From: Hirsutella rhossiliensis
Taxonomy: Eukaryota; Ascomycota; Sordariomycetes; Hypocreales; Ophiocordycipitaceae
DNA length: 64,000 nt
Direction of reading: 5' to 3'
NCBI RefSeq assembly: GCF_020360975.1
Contig: NW_025408676.1
Location: 806,001-870,000 of the forward strand
Made by a program: the position numbers and the translations under genes. Below, piece after piece: positions 57,107 to 64,000 of this stretch. A model generated the notes under the pieces. That model did not search any database and was not told the DNA's origin. It was given only the letters and a program-made list of their open reading frames with translations. The first letter of the stretch is position 1; every line of letters begins with the position of its first letter.

Positions 57107-58190
57107 TTAATTCTTCATGCAGTGTGTCGCCTGGGTCTCGGCGCTGAGCGGATAGTCGATATCGCCCTTCCTGGAGAGCGGCGTGTAGACGAGTTCGCGG
57201 TCATACGCTTGGAAGATGAGGTGGATGCCCGTTTTGACCCGGAAGGGGGGGTCTGGGCTCGGATACGAAAATCGGCCGAGTACAAGGGCTGCCTGGGGAG
57301 CGGACATCGACTTCTTCTGCCACCGTCGCACGTCTTGATCGCCCTTGAGTAACCTGGCGTTGTGATACATGGCGTTGTCCCCCGGCCTGGCCTCGATGTG
57401 GTCGATCTATCTCGAGTTGGCGAGACGCCCAAACGCCAGCCCCATCTCCCCACGGCTGGGAAAAGTCGGACTCTGCCAAAAGACCATCCATATTCCCCAT
57501 CCCTCAGCCTTGCCTCAGGGCGAACCCTTGACCCAGCATAGTCTGGACCGACGCCAGCTACAGCAGCATTCATCACTTCCGAGGCACCCCTTGCGCTGTC
57601 ATCAAAGCTGCCGTCCTATCCGTTGCTTCCATGGTTACATGTTGGATTTGGTCGATGATATGACCGTTGGCCCCGTGCATTTAGATTCCGTCGGCGCCCG
57701 CGGAGATGACAGGTCTCGCAGCCTTCCCGATAAGTCGGGTGTGGTCTCGGATCATCTCCTCCATCGTCTCACGCGGTGTTGGGCCTTCGGACTGCATGGG
57801 CACCGCACTGCCGGATGACAAGTCGAACTCACCCGCCCTGAGCCCGGTCGGATGGGGCGGAGAGCACCCTGGCCCAGAGAGCTAGCTGTAGGAGCTGTAG
57901 GAGCCACTTGATTGAACTGGATTGACGACATAGCTCCCTGCTCGTATTTGACCGGCGATTCACATCCCGGGGGTAATCGAATGGCTTACGGCTTCCCGGG
58001 AAATAGAGGTTGCCTCGGACACCACTTGTAGACCGATCCTGGGAACTGATGCGCGTTGGCCTTGGCATTGGGTCTCTAGCACGGCATCGGCGGTGAGAGA
58101 TCATCGGCAAGAAATCTTGTGAGAGGGGACATGATTGTTTGGTGCTGCATGGCGCATTGTCTCACCCGGAGAGAATCGAGAGAAGGGACT
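57107..58190 (-). pseudogene. Old yellow enzyme (FMN ene-reductase) pseudogene
   Basis: Minus-strand blocks follow OYE order. They are MQHQTIMSPLTRF (about 58,110-58,150, the MAPLTR motif), a degraded LW..GR region near 57,850-57,880, SSGSAVPM near 57,800, TPRETMEEMIRDH near 57,740-57,780, and ISAGADGI-stop-MHGANGHIIDQ (57,642-57,710; HGANGH at 57,660-57,677). The C-terminal YDRELVYTPLSRKGDIDYPLS (about 57,138-57,200) closes it. A TAA at 57,681-57,683 and several frameshifts break it. OYEs reduce activated C=C bonds with NADPH and FMN and are frequent tailoring enzymes in fungal clusters; here it would have worked next to the A-T-R enzyme. Confidence 0.7.
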
Positions 58191-61084
58191 CGTGGGGCGT
58201 CGAGGACGACACAAAGCCTGTTCTCGAGGTGGATATACGTAGCTACGTGTTTCATCGTTAACCAGAAGTTACTTGTTATGAGGAACGGGTGAGAGGCTGG
58301 TGGTTGAGCCTTGAGCATGGCCAAAAAGCAAGAGCGGAAAGCGCGTGCTTTGATGATCAGTTTGGCAACAACCGTGTAATAGCCACGCTCGCGGGCTGCA
58401 CAGGAGCAAGACGCATTCGCTCTCAAACGCTGGCTTGGGGGCCACACTCTCTGAGTGACGGGGTACGTAAATATAGGAAGGCTTTCCCTCCCGCACTGAA
58501 CATGTCTGTAAGTAATGCACAGTTTCTGCTCTTCACCTGAGGAGGATAATTACAGGCACGCCACCATTGGAAACGCCAAGCGGCAAAATATATTTCCCTT
58601 CCCTTGGTTAAAAGAATTTTCCGACAATGTTATATGATAGAACGCTCTTCTTAGATTGCACAGTACGTAAACACGTCGGTCTATAGAGTACAAATGGCGT
58701 GTAAGTTGAGATATATGCTCATACTTGGAATTGGCAACCGCTGCCCCTTACCACCTAATCCCATCGCCCTAGGCACCAGTAACTGTCCGTGGAAACGGCC
58801 GAGCTGTGAGCGTATCAATGCTGAAATCTTTTGTCGTTTCCCCCAGTCTATATATACACACTGACTCCAGTCGTTACTCCAGCTACTCTCTCCCGCGCCT
58901 CGTATACATACCTACAGCAGCAGATACAACCTTGCAAGTAGTCATAGATTTCGGGGCTGTCTGGCCGCTCGTGGGCTCGTACAACAAGTTGGCCATGTGG
59001 CACTCCTCTACACCGCACATTGTCGCCTGGACACTGGGCGGTGCGCAGCTTGGCTGACCACGAACTTCGTATCCGATCCCGGTATGCAGCCGCATGCTGT
59101 CGGACCTCGGAAAAGGGGAAGTTGGCTGGACGATAAATTGGGATGTCGCGTACCCTGCACGTTATGTGCAAAGTACGTGCTGAGACATACCACAGTTTCG
59201 GGTAGTCTGCAATTCCCGTACTTTGAGGGGTGTTACGTTCATCGCCACCGCACTCCATGTCTCCAGAGTCATAGGCCGAATACTAGCATCGGGCGCAATA
59301 AACGTGAAAGCTCAGTCGGTACTGTGTTACGACGAACTGGGACGCCCATTACACATAGATAATTTGTAGCCACCGTCGCGGCCTCTGCTTGATGCAAGGG
59401 TAGCTACGAGGTGGTGGCTTCAAGTTACGTCGACTGAGTCCGCCACCTCGCACCTATCCTTAATAAATAGTCGTCGCGGCCATTCTATCCTTCTTCGGAG
59501 ACACAATTAAGCGTATTCTCTTCCGAGATGTTAAGCACATCATCCCATCAGCCGTAATCGTCAAGGCCAAGGTGAGATCAATCCTTTCAAGGCAGTCTAC
59601 CTCCATTTTGACGATGATCAAAGGGAAAAGAGAAGTGGCAGATTCTGTTCAAGATCTTCACAGGTAAATTTTCAACGACTGGCAACTCATCCACTGCCCG
59701 TCCTGAACGGAGGGGTTTCCCACAGACACTTCTTTCGACGCCTCGTAAGGAATACCCCATGTACCTACGGGTATGCTCGTAACTAAAGGAACTTACCTCC
59801 GAGTTGCTACTGAACGGTCTAGCCATTCGAAGAAAACGACAGATGAGTTCGAGTCGTAGTTTTGTGGTTTCCCACTTTCGTCCCCGATTGCGGGTGAGCC
59901 ACAATAAGGGGCTTCTTGCTTTGCTTCTCCATAGTTGGATCCTTGCCGCGGAAACTGCTAGCTCCACCACTATAGGATTGTTTTCTCTTCTCGTTATGAC
60001 TGCCGTGCTTACTGGGAGATCCCGGGGTTGGTAGTCGGAAATGCATTCAAGTTGGCTCGAAATGAACTTACGTCTGCCAGCAAGCATCAAAAGCAGCCTT
60101 GCCATATCTGGGATTCGTGCCACGCATTGTCAACCTCTCAAGTGTGGCGGCACACCTATATTTTCTCGAAAGTCGGGCAGAGGTCACTTGAGCTGTTGGC
60201 AAGCATGTGGATTGGGCTGTCTGCAATTTCGAGATATTCTTTGCCGAAGTGATTAGAACGGATATCATTTGGAATAGGGTGGTGAATTCAAAATGAATGA
60301 ACTAGTGACGTTAGCTTCTAATTTCGCATAGAAGTCTTTCGTTTTATAGAGCTTCTCCAATAAGTTATTCGTGATGTGCATACATGTGTATTCCTTGCAT
60401 ACTTTTCGTTCCAGTGAATGGGCTCACCTGACCGTGAACTGAGTTAGCATTAAACCTTTCTTTACCGGCATGCCAATGCTAGATCACACATGCGCTGCAT
60501 CTACTGTAGTACGACCGATGCTAATATGTTTGTTCGCAGTTAGTTGCCGAGTCTTCCCAAGCAATGGCCCCTTGCATGCCAAGTCTCCCATACATTGTCA
60601 GTTGGATGAAAGGCTAAGCAGAAGGGTACCGAAGCGAGAAACTTCCATGTCCTACTGAGCTACGTCGCGTTGGTGCACAAGAGTATCCCAGAATTACGTG
60701 TAGAGAAGATGGAGATGGCTGGAAATGAACTCGGTACACCGCCCTTCTCATGACATTTTACAATGACCTTGTCGTTTAGCTATCCACTGGCCTTTTCCAC
60801 ATGCTACGTGTAAGAGCGCCGGCACAATGTGAGCCAAGATACGTTCCCCGCCGCACTCACGCCACCATTCCAAGTGAAGCTTTCCGCGAAGCCTCTTTTC
60901 TTTCGAAATCTACGATTATAGAGTCGCCACCTCCCCTTCACTCGGGCCCCTCGAGGCCGCCAAGTCCGACCCGGCTTCGAGACCGCTCTTATTAACGGCC
61001 CCTGCAGAATAATTACCTCTCGAAGACTAAATATTATAGATAAGGTTATGGTACCGATATAAGGCATATAACAGCCTTACTAGG
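58191..61084. other. No recognisable gene
   Basis: Open frames such as 58,848-59,258 (minus) and 59,587-60,123 (minus, 178 codons) show no motif I know. An AT-rich segment (61,010-61,080) precedes the LTR. Confidence 0.45.
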
Positions 61085-61278
61085 TGTGACGGCCTAGCAC
61101 CGTCACACCCCCTTTGCATACATGACCCACATGTTGCTGAGCCAACGGCCCACACGTACGGAAGGCATATTTAGGGAGAGGACACCCAGTTGTATTGTTC
61201 TGTTCTCCTTTCTCTTCTTCAGAGCAGAATCTTCGTAATAGAGTCCACAGCCTTCTGGCTCAGTCCGTGACCGTCACA
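61085..61278 (+). repeat. 5' LTR of element F (194 bp)
   Basis: It starts TGTGACGG and ends CCGTCACA, perfect inverted 8 bp termini with TG...CA ends. The first 24 bases also form a hairpin (TGTGACGG, 8-nt loop, CCGTCACA). The boundary is inferred from these ends, since the partner LTR lies outside the window. Confidence 0.65.
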
Positions 61279-61342
61279 CTATTCTGCTCTCTACCACGCC
61301 ATCGCTGCCGAGCGATTCATAAGAACGCCACGACTTTACCCC

Positions 61343-63565
61343 ATGCCAAGACTGCGCTCGGCCGGCCCACTTGAACAGGACACGGCCCTCCATAGATCGC
61401 AGCTCCCACGACCCGTCTTACCAAGCATCGAAGATCAAGACCAAGACCAAGACCAAGACCAAGACCAAGACCAAGACCAAGACCAAGACCAAGACCAAGA
61501 TCAAGATCAATACCAAGACCAAGACCAAGACCAAGACCAAGACCAAGATCAAGACCGAGATCAAGACCAAAGAAACAGTTCAGGGACCATCGAATCGCAC
61601 ATAACCATCCAGGAAGGACAGGGACCTAAAATGGCTGACAGAACCAATCAGGAGGGCAGCAGCGGCTTGTTCACCGAATTGTCTCCCGAGCAGAGACAGC
61701 AATTAACCGACCACATCAGCCGAGAAGTGGCCCGTTTGGTCGCCCAAGTACGAGTGACCGAGCCAAGAGACAGCCAATATGGTGAAGATGAAGTCAGCAC
61801 ACCAGGCCAACGGGAAGGAACAGCCTTTGACGACCGCGAAGAATTCCGGCCGTCAGGATATGCGGCCCTTTTAGCCTTCCGGAGATATGAGTCGATGGAT
61901 GGCACCAACCCAAACTATAGAGAGGGACGGAAACGTCGGGGAGAGAAACCCACCATGTTCTCCGGCGAAGGGACTCCCTCGTTTGAAAGCTGGATTAAGC
62001 AAGTAGAGGGCAAGTTCGAGGAGGACAACGATACTTTCGCCTCTGAGAAGACGCGGATCAACTTCGTGATTACGCGTCTCGAGGGCACCGCGTATAAGAC
62101 CGTAGAAGGACGCCACCACTCGCTGACTCGGCCTTTCACAACATTGGCCGAACTAATCCAGGTCCTCCAGACAGCGCACACAAACCCAAACAAAGGCGCC
62201 GACGCCCGCGCCCAGCTGCGTGTCTGCAAATACGATTGGAAGAAGGACTTCAATATTTTCTTGGGAATTCAACTCCATGTACGAGGCGGCGGGTACCAAC
62301 CTTCAATGCAGAAACAGACCCTGTGGGACTCTCTTCCTGCTCCGGTCAACCAAGCGGTGGTCGAGAGGGTCTACGATACGAAAGTGCGCTACGAGGACTT
62401 CTGTGAGTCAGCACAGCACCAGGTGTTCGTGGCCCGCCACAACTTTTCCGAAGCGCAAAAGAAGCGCAACCACTCTAGTAGTAGTGGTGCCCGAGGGGTT
62501 CGGAACAATGGCGGCAACCGTAACAATGCCCGTGGTCGCCACCGGGAACAAACTGGCAACGAAGGGGCTAGCCGGGAAGCTGGAGGGAACCGTATCTCCG
62601 AGGAAGAGAGGAACGTCGCCGCATCAATAACCTGTGCTACCGGTGCGGAGAATCTGGGCATATCGCCCCATTCTGTCGCACCCGCAACAACAACACCCGG
62701 AAAGGCAACCACGAAGACCGTGGAGAGCAGGCGGCCCCAGTCAGCGCAGCGACAACCAACACCGCCACGGGCAAGGGCAAGGTTTGCGACCCAGACTCGA
62801 GCAGTTCGGGTCGGAAAACGAGTAGGCCAGGACAAAGTCTCGTTCCTGGCCGACTTGGTGTCTGTGATTGGAGCGGCGGATTTGGACAGACTCATAGGGG
62901 GCAAACAGCTGACAATCTCATCTCGCCTTAAATTGAACAACATGTCTATTCTCATTCGTGCCCTTGCAGACACCGGAGCGAGTATGTATCTCGCCATTAA
63001 CCATAGGTTAGCGAGAAGAGCGGCCTCACAACTTGGGGCCCAGAGGAAGAGGCTTGATCAGCCAATTCACCTAAAGGATTACGCGGGAGTCAAGCACAAA
63101 CACCCGATCAAGGAGGTTTTTTTTATGGACTTCGAGATTGATGGACGACTCCTAAAGAACTTACCATTCTTGGTCGTCCGGATGGACTACGACATCATCA
63201 TTGGCAGGAAATGGTTTGAACAACACAGGGTCGCCGTTGCGCCTGGACTCAGGAAACTTCTCTGGTCATCAGGACGGGAAGGCGCGACGAGATTATCGGG
63301 CCGAAGACGAGACAGTCTGGGGAAGCCGTCCTGGCGAAACCCGACGATTCCAACCACGCGAGTCGACGCCGATAATCCGCAGCAAATCCGCGCTGTTTCC
63401 GGTACGGAGCCTATCCAAGGAAGGGGAAAACGGACGACCAAGAGGACGTCATCCGTGACTGTGGTCGCCTTGCTACCGACCAGCGTCTGGCCGGCCAGGA
63501 GAGCAATGCCGGCGGGCCGCCAACGTGTTCGGCACAAGCGCAAGCCCCAAGAATTCATGAACTAG
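61343..63565 (+). CDS. Gag-protease polyprotein of element F (frameshifted in the zinc-knuckle region)
   Basis: ATG at 61,343 opens 740 codons. The N-terminus has about 23 Asp-Gln dipeptides (residues about 31-76). The retrotransposon Gag region (about 205-375) includes FSGEGTPSFESWIKQVEGKF. An aspartic protease has ADTGA at Asp543 and a hydrophobic IIIGRKWF flap/C-terminal motif. The zinc knuckle CYRCGESGHIAPFC (62,635-62,676) is not in this frame but in the +2 frame. One frameshift just before and another after about 62,810 therefore leave the knuckle out of frame while the long frame stays open. The product from this copy would lack its nucleic-acid-binding knuckle. Confidence 0.7.
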   Translation: MPRLRSAGPLEQDTALHRSQLPRPVLPSIEDQDQDQDQDQDQDQDQDQDQDQDQDQYQDQDQDQDQDQDQDRDQDQRNSSGTIESHITIQEGQGPKMADRTNQEGSSGLFTELSPEQRQQLTDHISREVARLVAQVRVTEPRDSQYGEDEVSTPGQREGTAFDDREEFRPSGYAALLAFRRYESMDGTNPNYREGRKRRGEKPTMFSGEGTPSFESWIKQVEGKFEEDNDTFASEKTRINFVITRLEGTAYKTVEGRHHSLTRPFTTLAELIQVLQTAHTNPNKGADARAQLRVCKYDWKKDFNIFLGIQLHVRGGGYQPSMQKQTLWDSLPAPVNQAVVERVYDTKVRYEDFCESAQHQVFVARHNFSEAQKKRNHSSSSGARGVRNNGGNRNNARGRHREQTGNEGASREAGGNRISEEERNVAASITCATGAENLGISPHSVAPATTTPGKATTKTVESRRPQSAQRQPTPPRARARFATQTRAVRVGKRVGQDKVSFLADLVSVIGAADLDRLIGGKQLTISSRLKLNNMSILIRALADTGASMYLAINHRLARRAASQLGAQRKRLDQPIHLKDYAGVKHKHPIKEVFFMDFEIDGRLLKNLPFLVVRMDYDIIIGRKWFEQHRVAVAPGLRKLLWSSGREGATRLSGRRRDSLGKPSWRNPTIPTTRVDADNPQQIRAVSGTEPIQGRGKRTTKRTSSVTVVALLPTSVWPARRAMPAGRQRVRHKRKPQEFMN
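61431..61571 (+). repeat. Hexanucleotide repeat (gaccaa)n coding for poly(Asp-Gln)
   Basis: About 23 hexamer units with a few point variants (gatcaa, taccaa, gaccga) lie inside gag. The frame reads Asp-Gln, while another frame reads Lys-Thr. Confidence 0.85.
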
Positions 63566-64000
63566 CGTCTCCGGGAGCAAAGGGGACCCAAGTCGACCAG
63601 AGTCAATTGCCACAGGATGGACCACCCCACGACCACGACTCTGCAGGCCGACGGGGTGGTTGCCAGCTTTCTAAACCCGCAACAGGACCGGGAACTTCAG
63701 GGCTGCTGACAGCCCGCCTTAAGGGAATTCAGAGTGCATCGCGCCTCGGAGAATTGGCTCGAAGAAGTGTTACGGTGGCTCACGTGAACCCGCAAACGCC
63801 AGAGATGCCTAAGGTACCACCGAAGGACACCCGCCCAGTTATCCCACTTCCACGGGGTGAGGATGACGAGACGGTCCGCCTGATCAAAGAGAAACTCCCG
63901 ACCCCGCTGGGCCATCTGGCTGGATTTTCTCGAAGAAGGAGTCTAACCAGTTGCCTCCTCTCCGCGGCCCAGGGAGGGACATGAAGATCTACCTGACCAA
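63566..64000 (+). pseudogene. Start of pol (RT) of element F, frameshifted, continues beyond window
   Basis: Near 63,925-63,998 one frame reads FSKKESNQLPPLRGPGRDMK, the segment just before the RT core in fungal Gypsy pol proteins. The frame upstream (63,607-63,984) differs, so at least one frameshift separates them. Confidence 0.55.

Larger units (their letters stand above)
61085..64000 (+). mobile_element. Ty3/Gypsy-like element F, 5' part, not RIP-mutated
   Basis: It begins with a 194 bp LTR and continues with gag, protease and the start of RT to the window end. CpA and TpG are abundant and stops are few, unlike elements A-E. Frameshifts are present near the zinc knuckle and near 63,930. 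The base preceding the LTR is preceded by ctagg (61,080-61,084), a candidate 5' target duplication that cannot be confirmed without the 3' end. Confidence 0.8.

Noticed and set aside
57115..57576. Arg/Ser-rich open frame of 153 codons on the minus strand
   Set aside because: It is a shifted frame of the old yellow enzyme relic.
61431..61571. CRISPR-like regular array
   Set aside because: It is a 6 bp microsatellite without spacers, inside a gag coding frame of a eukaryotic element.

Overview
The window comes from a filamentous ascomycete genome. The evidence is spliceosomal introns with lariat-like branch sites, a fungal Zn2Cys6 regulator, an A-T-R (NRPS-like) reductase, Ty3/Gypsy elements with integrase chromodomains, and a 29 kb block with the signature of repeat-induced point mutation (RIP). 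The mix of a secreted orphan protein, an M43 metalloprotease and secondary-metabolism genes would suit an insect- or plant-associated hypocrealean fungus, but nothing in the sequence fixes the species.

Positions 1 to about 29,130 form an AT-rich, almost CpA/TpG-free block made of nested, RIP-killed transposons. I resolve five LTR-element bodies and two copies of a 379 bp MITE. Element D' (1-1848, minus, cut by the window edge) sits in element C (1849-4179, plus). Element E (4180-7926, minus) abuts element A. Element A (7927-28348, minus) is broken by MITE-2, by element B (11803-19408, plus, 484 bp LTRs, perfect target duplication) and by element D (19913-27706, minus, 243 bp LTRs). A and C are the same family in opposite orientation, as are D and D'. 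D carries an accessory reading frame antisense to its own gag-pol.

From about 29,130 to 61,080 the composition becomes ordinary and genes alternate with pseudogenes. Apparently intact genes are a secreted orphan (30,250-31,488), a repeat protein with five VRRNS units that may be a Kex2-processed repeat precursor (35,323-36,276), a Zn2Cys6 regulator (40,827-42,184), a stand-alone YrdC/Sua5-like protein (43,362-44,108), an NmrA-like SDR with a probable GC-AG intron (51,551-52,666), and an A-T-R reductase whose YxxxK lysine is a glutamine (52,908-55,976). Broken genes are a class III aminotransferase, an APH-type phosphotransferase, a DHA1-like MFS transporter, an M43 metalloprotease and an old yellow enzyme.

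The 38-58 kb stretch looks like a decaying metabolic gene cluster: transporter, regulator, YrdC protein, NmrA-like reductase, A-T-R core enzyme and OYE. Five copies of one palindrome, CGGAACTCCG (CGG-N4-CCG), occur only upstream of the transporter/regulator pair and of the YrdC gene. This fits autoregulation by the local Zn2Cys6 protein.

From 61,085 to the window end lies the 5' part of another Ty3/Gypsy element with a TG...CA LTR. It shows no RIP, in contrast to the left block, and has frameshifts in gag-pol. Long stretches between these features hold no gene I can recognise.
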